Assembly (NCBI GenBank): GCA_963573385.1 | Contig: CAUYLG010039333.1 | Location: forward strand, 20,642-84,641 | From: Cacajao melanocephalus | Lineage: Eukaryota; Chordata; Mammalia; Primates; Pitheciidae | Length of the DNA stretch: 64,000 nucleotides | Direction: 5' to 3' | Shown here: piece after piece, positions 40,600 to 51,884 of the stretch | How the letters are laid out: each line of letters begins with the position of its first letter | How positions within the stretch are numbered: the first letter of the stretch is position 1 | Translations under genes and position numbers: made by a program | Notes under the pieces: generated by a model | Databases searched by the model: none | What the model was told of the DNA's origin: nothing | Seen by the model: the letters and a program-made list of their open reading frames with translations, nothing else

Positions 40600-41115
40600 C
40601 CAGTGGTGCACTAGAGCTGGCTTGTACCAGCTTGTTAGAACCAATCGTTAAATTTCTAGAAATTCTGCAAGATGGTTGTTAAACACAGCCATCATTCAAA
40701 ATTAAATTATAAAAGTTTATAATTAAATACATTCTTTTAAAAACAAAGGTAATAGATATTCATAATTTATAATCTTCTAATTATTTTTTGACATTTGAGT
40801 GTTACTATACTCTTGAGATTATTTACATCGATTGTATCTGTGTGCTACTGGGCATGTTTTCCCAACTCCACGTGGATTGAAATCACCCACTGTGGGAGTA
40901 TCTACACCACAGAAATTGGCAGATGCTACAAACTACAGCTTGATCTATTTGACACTCTGGACTTAAAGCAATGGAGAAAATGTTATTAATACAGATTCAG
41001 CTTAAAAGTGAGTTGTGTCTGTAGCCATTATTGTGAATAGCACCAAAAAATGAGGCAATATTCTTCTGGTATTTGAAAAGCATTATCCAGTTCAGCAAAT
41101 AAGTCACTTACATTG
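40600..41115. repeat. Possible old DNA-transposon-derived repeat, family not identified
   Basis: The block starts 'cagtggtgcactagagctgg', which looks like a hAT-type CAGTGG end, and continues with 'gttaaatttctagaaattctgc' and 'ccactgtgggagtatctacacc', wording I associate with dispersed primate repeats. No terminal partner repeat was found. Contains a 64-codon open frame (40,795-40,989) of unknown meaning. Confidence 0.3.
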
Positions 41116-41862
41116 TTGATGAATGATCCAAGTACCAATATAAAAATAATTGTTGAATTAACTTTTTATTATTACTTAAGATAAGTGAAATTATCAACCA
41201 ACATTCATGTCAGAACTACACTAGTTCATCAATTGCAACTATAGGTTGTCTAGGGAGATATGTATTTGGCAAAAATCAAAAGCATCCTGTCAGAATTGGT
41301 TATATGTAATCTATAATAAAGAGTATTGTATATTTTATTATCACTTATGAAATTGTGTGCTATACATCTTTTATATTAATACAATTTATATTAAATGTGT
41401 AACTCCTTTCTATAATCAGCTGAACATTTATCAGCACAACACTATGTGAAATGATTTTTTAAAAGTTGTTCTGTTTCCTTTTGTATATATATTTTCTTTA
41501 CATTTTGTTTTATTTTGTTTCAAAAGTGTTCATGATGAAAATCTACAGCCTTTTAAAGTCTGTTTTAAAAAATGCTTTTATTAAGCAATCTAAAGACAAG
41601 CTGTAAAAGGTGTGGGCTACTGAAGGGTTACTAAAGAGCAATCATATTTAAGGTCAGGTAATAGCTAGATTTGAATTTGGCAAGAAGAAGCTTTTTTATT
41701 GTGTGTTTGTTTAACTAAGAGAGAAGAAAATGACTACCTATAGAGTTGATAAGCTTAGTATACTCTTGGAAAAGCTGCTGCAGCCATGGCAGGAAGGAAA
41801 TAGAGGAGTCAGAAGGAATTGGTATAATTAAGAGAAGCCTAGAAAGGAAATATATGGGGGAG
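41116..41862. other. AT-rich spacer, nothing recognised
   Basis: No gene or named repeat. Confidence 0.4.
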
Positions 41863-41946
41863 ATATATATATATATATATATATATACGAATATATATAT
41901 ATATATATATATATACGAATATATATATATATATATATATATACGA
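41863..41946. repeat. (AT)n minisatellite with 28-bp higher-order period
   Basis: Three runs of alternating AT, each ended by the interruption 'acgaat'; the CG dinucleotides fall at 41,888, 41,916 and 41,944, exactly 28 bases apart. The tract is self-complementary and cruciform-prone. Open frames of repeated Tyr-Ile through it on both strands are artefacts. Confidence 0.97.
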
Positions 41947-42394
41947 ATCTTCTGTTTGTACCCATAAGGGAGTAAAACATGAGCAGTAAGCTTATAAGGC
42001 TTTTGGCTCCAAAAGAAAAACCTGGCCTGAAGAATCAAATAACATATCTCTTAGAGGGATTTATTCCAGATTAGAATTAGTGATAATTTGGAGAAAGACT
42101 TTCTAAAGTTTGAAGTCGTTGATTAGTTCTAACAATGATTAATATTAGAGCTCAGTGAAGTCGAACCAAATTTGCATATGTGTGTGATACCTCAATGTTT
42201 TTCTGTAGAAACCTTACCTACTTTTCAAAAACAAATTTTTTTTTTGGAAGGCATTGAGGTGGGGAAGAGTGGTGAATAGAGTTCCCATCTACTTTTCTCT
42301 GCAGGAACAGAGACTATCTCACAAAGCCACTGACCAGAAAAGGTCAGAGTCATGGTTAGCTAACATGTCTTCATCTTCCCAAGCCACATAGCAT

Positions 42395-42535
42395 AGAAGG
42401 CACTGGAGAACTAGTTTGGAGTTCCAGCTTCATTGCCATGTAATTGTCGGATTTTGGAGAAGCTGTACAGGTTCACTGAGCTTTAGTTTCCTCATTCACA
42501 ATATGATGATACCAATTTCTTCCTCATTATATATA
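42395..42535 (+). repeat. MIR SINE fragment
   Basis: 'agtttggagttccagcttcattgcc' and 'gagctttagtttcctcattcacaatatgatg' are sense MIR phrases in order. Confidence 0.6.
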
Positions 42536-43050
42536 AAGACATATCTATGTCTATGTGCTTGATCGTACTTTATCTATGGAGATAAACTGGCAACAGTGAC
42601 TGCCTCTGAGAAGAGAGACTTACTTTCCATTGCATAATTCTTATGCTTGTGGTAGAATCTGTGCGAGTGGATGAAGCACTGCTTCAGTCGGAAACACTCT
42701 AGTGAAAGAAAGGACAGAAAAGGGTCCGAAGAATAATTACCTGGTTCTGTACGACAGATGTGCTTTTAAAGGATTGTAGCGTAGGATGACATTGGGTAAG
42801 TCCATGGGCCTAGAAGCCTAGGTGGAGTTCTTAGGATTTTTGGATGCGGACTATGAAGTTTTGGAAACGTTTCAGCTGGAGAGAAGACATTCTGATCAAA
42901 GGTGGGTTTCGGGAAAGGTTGGTGCGACAGGCAGGGTATTTATTAGAATGAGGGCAGTGACTCCACTCTGAAACAGACAAAAAGTTAAGTTCCCCTAAAG
43001 GGGCAGGAAGCTCCCTGGGATGGTGAGACCAGAAAGACACAGAGGCTGAA

Positions 43051-43140
43051 CCCTCGTGATGGCGATAGGTCTCAGGTTCGCTAGCAGTCGAGAGGGAATT
43101 GGGTCGCTCCAGAGGCCACTGTGAAGGCTGCTGCCAGTTC
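43051..43140 (+). repeat. Copy A of a direct repeat bracketing the VBP1 promoter
   Basis: Aligns ungapped with 44,202-44,291; I count 65 matches of 90 (about 72%). Starts ccctcgtg and ends ctgcc.gttc. Lies at the upstream edge of the CpG island. Confidence 0.75.
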
Positions 43141-43478
43141 TAGGGTCGGGGTGGGGTCAGGCTAGGTCCCCATTCCTAGAGCTTTAGCACAGCTCATTCA
43201 CAAGTCCCCTTTTCCCAAGAGGACGTAAGGGTTTTTCCTGCCGCTCCAGACTCTCCTCTGCTGCCCTTCCACGCTTGTCACTTACCCCAGCGCAGCCAAT
43301 CAGCACCTACAGGTTGGTCTACTTTCGACCAAAGGAGAATGGGGGATGGTGGGGGGGAGGGGGCCCTTCCTGCGAACCAATGAATGTGTATGGAGAGGCG
43401 GGCCTGCGGTGCGAACGAGCCAATCACGAAATCCTGCTGGCCGGCGGCTCGGAAGGCAGTCGAGCACTCGCATCCCCA

Positions 43479-43489
43479 AGATGGCGGCC
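43479..43489 (+). promoter_or_regulatory. VBP1: YY1-type motif over the start codon
   Basis: aagatggcggc matches the strong YY1 consensus (AANATGGCGNC) and contains the VBP1 ATG. YY1 sites just downstream of CpG-island starts are common in housekeeping genes and this one also gives a good Kozak context (A at -3, G at +4). Confidence 0.6.
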
Positions 43490-43573
43490 GCTAACGATGG
43501 TTGCGGCAAAGGAGAAATGGCCACAGGGAATGGGCGGCGGCTCCACCTGGGGATTCCCGAGGCTGTGTTTGTG
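43481..43573 (+). CDS. VBP1: VBP1 coding exon 1: prefoldin subunit 3, residues 1-31
   Basis: Encodes the N-terminal tail of prefoldin subunit 3 (VHL binding protein 1). The hexameric prefoldin complex captures unfolded actin and tubulin in the cytosol and passes them to the CCT/TRiC chaperonin; the protein was also found as a partner of the von Hippel-Lindau protein. Reads MAAANDGCGKGEMATGNGRR and on to ...GIPEAVFV, then a strong donor GTAAGA at 43,574, phase 0. The first ATG has a good Kozak context; Met13 is a possible second start. The frame stays open upstream to an ATG at 43,346, but CCAAT boxes lie between, so I keep 43,481. Residues 4, 5 and 7 differ from the protein as I remember it. 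The whole gene: six coding exons, 594 coding bases, 197 residues, the family's usual length. Confidence 0.97.
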
Positions 43574-44201
43574 GTAAGAAGCACGCTGTTCCCTGGCATC
43601 TTGGGTCGAGACTGCGAACTGCCCCATTGTTCCCGGCTCCCACCTAGGCCTCTACCGCTGGAAGGAGCTTAGCTAAAGGTTCAGGGAGGGGGGGTGCTCG
43701 GCCTGCTCTCACTCCTCGCACCTGGAAAGATTGAGCTCTGCTGCGGCCCGCCCGGAAGAAACGTAGCTCGAGAATGTCCTAGAAGAGAACTGGGTGCGGG
43801 GCCTGGGCGAAGGCGAGGGGCGGCGGGGCGGGGCTGCCTGAGGGTCCTGCCGGCTGCCGCCGGTTTTCGTCCCCCTGCTGCTTGGAAAAGGGGAGATGGT
43901 GAGGAGCTCTCGACTCCGTGTAGTTGCTGGAGAGACAGTGCAATGAATAGGCAGAACAGCTAGTGCCAAGATGTGAAAACAGGGAGTATCACCTTGTCTG
44001 TTGAAGGAATGCGGTGGTCTGTTGCCTCGGGGGAAGTGGAAGAAGTAGGATGATAGGGTGAGAGTGTAAACCCCTTCTGTGGCTTCCTAAGTAATTGAGG
44101 TTTTTACAGTAGGCAATGGACTGTCATCAGAAGGCCTTTGGTTGCAGGTACATTATTCTAACAACTTAGTGGAGAATGAATTGTTGAGAGAAGAGGACGA
44201 A

Positions 44202-44291
44202 CCCTCGTGTTGGCGCTATGTCCCAGGTTCACTGGCGTCTAAGAGGGGATCGAGTCTCTTCAGAGGTTGTTCTGGAGGGCGCTGCCTGTTC
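44202..44291 (+). repeat. Copy B of a direct repeat bracketing the VBP1 promoter
   Basis: Partner of 43,051-43,140 at a constant offset of 1,151 bases, located in intron 1 beyond the CpG island. The bases directly preceding (gaggacgaa against gaggctgaa) also agree. Confidence 0.75.
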
Positions 44292-44639
44292 TGAGTGGCT
44301 TTTTAAAAATTTTATTTTATTTAGAAATAGTATTTGAAGATTATTTGAGTAATGAGAGAAAACGTCTGACTGGCCCTCCAGGCCAGCTCATCTGTCTGTC
44401 CCCATTTAGTTGTACTGAGCTGCTATAAAATCTTCATGAAAGTTTCTCAACCTTTTGATTTATACCTTACCTTACCTCTGCCTTTTTACGAATCATGTCT
44501 TGTATCCTTCAAAACACTATTTACACCACACTTGATATTGTCTATTTGCATTTGCTGATTGAATTTTGTAATTGTTTATTATTTTGTGTTTTCATGAGCT
44601 GTGCCATTTATTTCTTTACATTAATCTATTATCTAATCA

Positions 44640-44880
44640 TAACAAGGAATAACATTTGTTGAGTGCCGGGCACTTTCTTAATGATTTTACTAAACTCTAG
44701 GTGCTAGCTACTGCTAGGTCTGTTTTTAGATGTTAAAACCGAGGTACGCGGCCCTTGAGTAACTTGCCCCAGGCCACACAGGATGTAAATGAGGTATCCA
44801 GGATTTGAACTTGGGCAATCTGTGGAGGTCCAGACCGCCAGCTTACCCCTCATGCTCTGCTGCTGGGAGGAGGTGAGGTA
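44640..44880 (-). repeat. MIR SINE, antisense
   Basis: 'acatttgttgagtgccgggcac', 'cttgagtaacttgccccaggccacacagg' and 'ggatttgaacttgggcaatctg' are the antisense MIR core in order. Confidence 0.85.
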
Positions 44881-45026
44881 GTTCTCATGCATTGTGTCAT
44901 TTCTGCTGGCTCTAGACTAGTGCCTGACACATAGTATAAACTCATAACCATGTGTCTAATTGAATTTCCATATTGCCTTAAATGTTAGATTCATAGTGCT
45001 CAGCTAGAGAAATCTATCTCCAGAGG

Positions 45027-45070
45027 ATACGCTTTATCTGAGGGCTTTATACGCTTTATCTGAGGGCTTT
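45027..45070 (+). repeat. Perfect 22-bp tandem duplication
   Basis: Two identical adjacent units (each starting atacgctttatc and ending agggcttt) at 45,027-45,048 and 45,049-45,070. Confidence 0.95.
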
Positions 45071-45204
45071 ATAATATCTTAAAATGCTTTTTCCCTACAA
45101 TTGTCATGGTTATTTTTTTGTAGACCTTAACATTTCTATTGACATAATGTAATAAGCAACCCAATTTTATATAATTGTTTTTGTTCCCAAACTGTTAATA
45201 ATTG

Positions 45205-45420
45205 AAGTGACATGGTATTGTTGAAAGATCATTGGCTTCTAAATCGACCAGGGTTTGAGTCCTGGCTCTGCTTCCCAGTTGCTGCTTAGCCTTAAGCATA
45301 TTATTTTACCACTTTGAGCCTGAGTTTCTTTAACTGAAATAGGGATGACAATACTTATGGGAAACAGAGAACATGCTTGAGTATTGCAGTGTAGTAGGTG
45401 TCGAATAGGTATGAATGCTC
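45205..45420 (+). repeat. MIR SINE
   Basis: 'gatcattggcttctaaatcgacc', 'gggtttgagtcctggctctgcttccc', 'gagcctgagtttctttaactg' and 'gtagtaggtgtcgaatag' follow the sense MIR order. Confidence 0.85.
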
Positions 45421-45489
45421 ATGATGATAGGAGGCAATATACCATAGTTGTTAGAAGTCAGACTTGGTCCTTTCCCCAACCCCACTGAG

Positions 45490-45655
45490 GCAGTAATTTG
45501 TTTTCTTTCTCTGCTTGAATTGTTCTTTCACCCTTGTCCATTTCATGACCTCTTCATCTTTCCACTTCTAGTTCAGATATCACCTCCCGTAGTTTTTTCT
45601 GACCTCTACCCCAAAACGAAATCCCTGGCACTTTGTGTCCCAATGGTACATTATG
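45490..45655 (+). repeat. L2 LINE fragment
   Basis: 'cttctagttcagatatcacctcccgtagttttttctgacc' in pieces and 'ccctggcactttgtgtccc' are sense L2 phrases, followed directly by an antisense MIR. Confidence 0.6.
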
Positions 45656-45865
45656 CTATAGATAGGTGTCACATACTCTTAGAAGCATCTCATATATGCT
45701 CACTCATTTAATCCCGGGTGATGAAAAGGTACTTGTACAGATGATGAGGAAATTGAGGCAAAGAGGGGTTAACTAACTTTCCTAAGGTCAACTCATCTAG
45801 TAAGTGGTGAAGCTAGGATTCAAACCAGGCACCCTGTCTCTTAACCACAGCCTATGCTGCTGTAG
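45656..45865 (-). repeat. MIR SINE, antisense
   Basis: 'gatgatgaggaaattgaggcaaagaggggttaactaac', 'ctaaggtcaactcatctagtaagtgg' and 'ggattcaaaccaggcaccctg' give the antisense MIR core. Confidence 0.85.
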
Positions 45866-46118
45866 TTAATTCATGCTAAACTCCAGCACCTAATAACATA
45901 TATCATGTGCTAAAACTTAGGCTTCTTTCTCTTCCCTGCAGTGACCCTTCTAGGAAGGTGACATCTCTCTTTTACATACAGAACTCAGCCATGAACTCTC
46001 AGCCTTATCTTTTCACTTTCATTTACTGTCTCTAGTTTGATGGCTTCATAGTTCACTCCCTTGCTGTGTTCTCTTCCTTTTTCTTCGTTGTTTCAGCTAA
46101 GATATTCTCTGGTAGCTA

Positions 46119-46481
<363 letters not shown>

Positions 46482-47041
46482 TTATAATAAAGAATTAAAG
46501 TTCCTTCAAAGTACTAAATGGCTCTTGTAGCATCTAAGTTTCCATATATTTTCATCTTGTTTCTGATTCTTATCTAATTAACCAGCCTTTCTTCAAGGAC
46601 CAGCATGTGGTATAAAAAAAAATTTAACATCAGTTTTACTGCTTCCTATTACAAAAGATTATTCTGATTGCCTTTTACGTGACTTTGTTTCAGTTATTTG
46701 ATACTGAAGGAAGCATTTGTGGATTGCTTTGGGAGCCTAATGACCATATTTAGTATGATTTCTATGGCAAAACTTGTTGAATTAAAAATAAGTAATAAAA
46801 TTGATAATCTTGGCATACATCCTATAAAATCATTTTGTGAGTAGGATGCATGAATGGGCAATGTGTTTGTTAGTATTTTCATATTTACTACTAGGGATAC
46901 ATGGGAAAATGCATAAAGTGGTAGGCAAGGTCATTCTTCTTTTTCTATTTATAAATTAAAAATGAAGAGGAAGGTGAAAGAATAAATTAGCTGTATAATA
47001 TATATGTACTGTCTGAAATTGTCTCTGACTTTTTATAACTA

Positions 47042-47266
47042 CAGGTTAAGCATCCTAAAGCTGAAAATCTGAAATCCAGAATACTCTAAAACTTTTTGAG
47101 CACTGATATAATGCTCAAAGGAAATGCTCATTGGAGCATTTTGGAGTTTGGATTTTGGATTGGGGATGCTCAACTGGTGTAATGTAAATATTCCAAAATC
47201 CAAAAAAAAATCTAAAATCCAAAGCAATTCTGGTCTCAAGCATTTTGGATAAGGATGCTTAACTTG
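47042..47266. mobile_element. MER2-like Tc/mariner (Tigger) MITE
   Basis: Starts caggttaagcatcct and ends aggatgcttaacttg, an imperfect terminal inverted repeat; TA dinucleotides flank both ends (47,040-47,041 and 47,267-47,268), the Tc/mariner target. Internal 'ccaaaatccaaaaaaaaatc' and 'tctggtctcaagcattttgg' fit MER2. No transposase. It ends only 126 bases before exon 2. Confidence 0.85.
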
Positions 47267-47392
47267 TACTTTTAGTTAAAAACAAACCTTTGGAGAAAAA
47301 CAAAGCTTTTTTTCATTTATGTTTTAAAAACAAAGCAGTCAAAAAATCTGATTAGTGGCATGAATAGTAAAGTATTATTTTTGATATTAAAG

Positions 47393-47517
47393 GAAGATGT
47401 AGATTCCTTCATGAAACAGCCTGGGAATGAGACTGCAGATACAGTACTAAAGAAGCTGGATGAACAGTACCAGAAGTATAAGTTTATGGAACTCAACCTT
47501 GCTCAAAAGAAAAGAAG
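47393..47517 (+). CDS. VBP1: VBP1 coding exon 2: residues 32-73, N-terminal coiled-coil helix
   Basis: 125 bases in phase 0 to phase 2. Opens EDVDSFMKQ and runs through a heptad-like stretch (VLKKLDEQYQKYKFMELNLA) to KKR, the start of the first long helix of an alpha-class prefoldin subunit. Such helices form the tentacle coiled coils that hold the client. Acceptor attaaag is poor in pyrimidines; donor GTAAGT at 47,518 is ideal. The last codon (Arg73) is split with exon 3. Confidence 0.97.
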
Positions 47518-47933
47518 GTAAGTGTAAAAATTTCTAAGTTTTGAAAATCTTATATGGCATGAACAAGAGTTCCCATTGTACATTGCTCCACTTCCTTGCT
47601 AACACTTGATATTGCATCTAAACATGGTTTTGAAAACATAATAGAATGGTTATTAAAGACTGTATTCCAAAGCTTTCAAAATCATAACATCTTATATGTC
47701 TAGTTCATCCTTCTAATTTTGCCAGTGAGATAAGAGACCCCCAGAGTCTGAGCATAAGACTTAAATCTTGGGATTTCATAACTAATAGGCATAGGAAAAA
47801 AGGTATCCTTACTCTAAACTCTTTATTTCCCGACATTATTTTTTAGAGCTTATAAAGTCAATTCACTGTAATAAATACTTACAGATCTCTGTTTTGTGCA
47901 TGTGCCAGCATTCTTCTGTTGGATAAATATTTA

Positions 47934-48590
<657 letters not shown>

Positions 48591-48667
48591 CACAAAAAAC
48601 CAAGTAAACGGTTTGGGGGAAATTGTAGGTATATAAATAAAATTAGCACACAAAGTAGAGCAGTAGT

Positions 48668-48732
48668 GGTGCTTTGGTACAAAGTAATGAGTTACAGGGG
48701 AATGGTAACGCATTACTTTATACCAAAGCACC
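48668..48732. other. Long near-perfect hairpin in intron 2
   Basis: Arm 48,668-48,695 (starting ggtgctttggtac) pairs with 48,705-48,732 at 26 of 28 positions; the loop is 9 bases. Size and shape match a small MITE or a microRNA-precursor-like fold; 'ggtacaaagtaat' faintly resembles the MADE1 mariner MITE end. No expression evidence. Confidence 0.8.
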
Positions 48733-49872
48733 TCATTAATCTGGAGGGGCCAAGGAGGTTCAGAGGAAGTGTCTAAGAGGAACAGATGGCTATGTAGAAT
48801 TTCAAAGATTGGTTATGAGTTTGGTGGCAGACTAAAGTGAGGAACGGTAGTCTGGGTATAAGACACCACTTATGCAAAGGTACAGAAGTTTGTTCGAAAC
48901 TGAGATCTTTTTTCTTTCTTTAATTGGAAGTTTTGTGATTATCACTTTTTCTTTTTCTATCATCTGTTAGTTTTTTTCCTCTTTCTTTCTGAGATTCCTC
49001 TTTACAGATGTTATCATTTCTAATTCTGTCTTACATTTCTTTATATTATTTCCTCTTTTCTGTTTTTGTCATTTATCTTTTGGCAATTAGATGAATATCC
49101 ATGAGTTCTTTATTTCAGCCATTACGTTGTTTATACCTAGTAGTTTTGGTTGTTTTTTCTTCATATTACCAATATCCTTTCTTTTTTCTTTGTGGTATCT
49201 TTAAGTATTTAATGTATAATTTTATCTTTTGGTGTTTGCTAATTTTGTTTCATATGATAGAGGTTGTTGAATTTATTTATCATAATGATCAAATTATAAT
49301 TTCTTTTCCCTGTCAGCTTAGTTTCCCTCAGGGATATCAGCTACTTTGGCCAGTAATATGTGTGGAGGTGGGGGTAATTTAAGTCATTCCTGGTGGGTAG
49401 GGGTGGGACGAATGCTGCTAGTATCCCAGTCTAAGGACATAGCCATCAGACAAATACTTCTCCCCATCCAGGTAATGCCACCTCTGGGGGATTCTTTCAA
49501 TTTCTGCTGTCTTCATTTATCATTTCAGGATGGAAAGGGAGTGGGGAGAGGTGGGTTGCTGGGGACTAATACTTGTAATTCTCAGCTTCCCAGTTTGGCC
49601 CTCCCTCTGCCGCTGGCCAATTCTGCCATTTTTCTGCCCTGTAACAGTGATGAGGTAGGTAATGTGACTCCCTGGGGCAGTTCAGAGGGAGAAAAGGAGC
49701 ACAGCTAGAACATTTTCTTTTAGCTTTATTCCTCTTTTGAAGACTTGATTCACTTTTCTTCTAAGCTGCTGTCTCCCCTCTCACAGCCCTAGCCCCTCCT
49801 AGGACCTGGAGATTTCCATTGCTGTTGCAATAACAATGACGTGAAGCTGACAGAAGTGCCCTTTGACAGAAG

Positions 49873-50080
49873 AGTAGATAAAAAAGTTGTGTTTTTTATA
49901 TTTGTAATGGCATATTACACAGCAGTGGAAATGAATGAACAAATATTAGGATCTTGATTGAATTTAAAAAGCAAACCCCAGAAAAAGGCATACAGCATGA
50001 GACCATTTGAATTAAGCTTAGAAATCACCAATGCTAAAGAATATTTTGTTTAGGTTACACACAAATAGGGTGAAACTAAT
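49873..50080 (+). repeat. L1M fragment
   Basis: 'ttgtaatggcatattacacagcagtggaaatgaatgaac' and 'gcatacagcatgagaccatttgaatt' are the diverged end of L1 ORF2/3' UTR in sense. Confidence 0.65.
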
Positions 50081-50135
50081 TGAAAAAGAAAAAACAGGAC
50101 TGTAAACACACAGTTTAGGCAAGCTACTTTCTCTT

Positions 50136-50443
50136 TTGTTTTTATTTATTTTTCAAGACGGTGTCTTGCTCTGGCGCCCAAGCTGGAGTGCAGTGCCACT
50201 ATCTCGGCTCACTGCAACCTCCACTTCCTGGGTTCAAGGGATCCTCCTTCCTCAGCTTTTCAAGTAGCTGGGATTGCAAGCACATGCCACCATGCCTAGC
50301 TAATTTCTTTTGTATTTTTTTGAGTAGAGACTGGGTTTCATCACATTGGCCAGGCTGGTTTTGAGCTCCTGGCCTCAGGTGATCTGCCCACCTTGACCTC
50401 CCAAAGTGCTGGGATTACAGGTGTGAGCCATCGTGCCCAGCCA
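50136..50443 (-). repeat. Alu SINE, antisense
   Basis: Complete antisense Alu. Flanked by gctactttctctt at 50,123-50,135 and 50,445-50,457, the target-site duplication. Confidence 0.95.
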
Positions 50444-51884
50444 TGCTACTTTCTCTTGAAGTGAAGCAGGGTGGGGAGGAGTGTATTGCTTGGGCAGGTA
50501 CAATGTCATTGGTGGTCTGGTTCCTAAGTTGGCTGATTGCCTCATTTATATGCTTTATAACATATTACATATAGTATTTATATATACAGAATGCATCTTA
50601 AAAGTCATTTAGATGACCAAAAAATCTTGATCTGAACATACTTCTTAAGTTGTATGTGTATCACATATTTTATAAATGTGTAACATCTTTCTGGTGTTTA
50701 CTTATGTGAACATATTACACAAAAATAAGGAAACTTGAGCAATCTATAGCATCCAGATTGAATTTTAGTGAAAAAATGAATGCCAGGTGTTTCTAGATTA
50801 TTCACTGGACTGTATTATCAAATGATGACACTATTTTTTTTTTTGAAGCAGCAGGCTCATTTAACACATTTCTTGCCGGGTCAGTAGCACAGGGTATAGT
50901 AAATTTGCCCTGCTAACCTTCTACACACATGGAGTGACTTCTTCATGTGAAACAATAAGTTCATTTTCACTGTTGTATTTAAATTTTTTTTACATTCTGG
51001 TCTCTAGTAATATTTAGTTAAATGTACCCTGAAAGAACCAGAGCTTTGTTTTTATATCCTTAGTCTGTTTTGCAGAAATTACATTGTGATTTGACAGAGA
51101 ACCTAGAACTGTTCTGCGTATATCTCCATGCAAAACACACGCATCTAATCACCATAAAGAGCTAAACCCCAGTGACAAAAAAGATATAATTGTTTTCTCT
51201 CTTTAATTGACTGAATGCTTTTAGCATACTATGTTTTTCTCTTATGCTCTTGTCAGTGATGTTGATTGCATTCGAGAGTCACTTACTTAGCATTTTGCTA
51301 GTAGCTATCATAGAACTTATCCATTAAGTCGTATCATGTCCATCATTTTTTTAAAATTTCTTTTGTTTAAATCAGTGATCCGTTTATAATTTTAAGAACG
51401 ATTGTTACCTAATTTGAAAAGAAGAGCATTTATCAACATAAAAATTAGGTGAAGAGTACCCAGAGCTTCAAAGACTAACTAAATTATACTATATCATAAT
51501 GTGGTATGTTTGGCATTCAGTTGATACTGTATGTTTTTCGCAGTGTGACAAGCACACACACTGAGAAGTTGTCACTGTGCTTTGCCTGGCATTTAGCTGA
51601 CGGTGATGTATGTGTGTGGACTGAATGCACACACCAGGAGCAGCTATGTGCATCTCTGGATAGGGGATAGGTAGCTTCTATTGTAGAATATAACTTTGAA
51701 TTCATGTTATTTTAAAAATTAGTTTTAAAATTTATCTATTTAAAATGTCATTCTAATCAAATGCAGAACTTTGAATCACCTCTGTGGAATATAGTCTGCT
51801 CTAGAAATGTTAAATAACGTTGGGTGTTTGACATAATAGAACAGAGCTTTGTTTTTATGGAATAGGCATTCCATAAACATTTGC

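Larger units (their letters stand above)
43040..43930 (+). promoter_or_regulatory. VBP1: VBP1 CpG-rich, TATA-less promoter
   Basis: GC- and CpG-rich stretch in otherwise AT-rich DNA, covering exon 1. No TATA box precedes the start. Three CCAAT boxes on this strand lie at 43,295-43,299 (ccaatca), 43,378-43,382 and 43,420-43,424 (ccaatca), the usual NF-Y arrangement of housekeeping promoters. A G-run (43,341-43,363) fits a four-tract G-quadruplex pattern. A GC-box cluster lies at 43,816-43,833 and an ETS-like ccggaag at 43,752-43,758, both in intron 1. The transcription start is not determined but should lie between the last CCAAT box and 43,480. Confidence 0.85.

Noticed and set aside
41863..41946. 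CRISPR-like array of equal-length repeats
   Set aside because: Units are AT microsatellite with no distinct spacers, and the genome is a primate's.
41715..42038. Tyr-Ile repeat proteins on both strands
   Set aside because: Translation of the alternating AT tract; any strand and frame gives this.
43300..43672. Overlapping open frames on both strands at the CpG island (108, 100 and 99 codons)
   Set aside because: GC-rich DNA has few stops; apart from the VBP1 frame itself they have no splice or family support.
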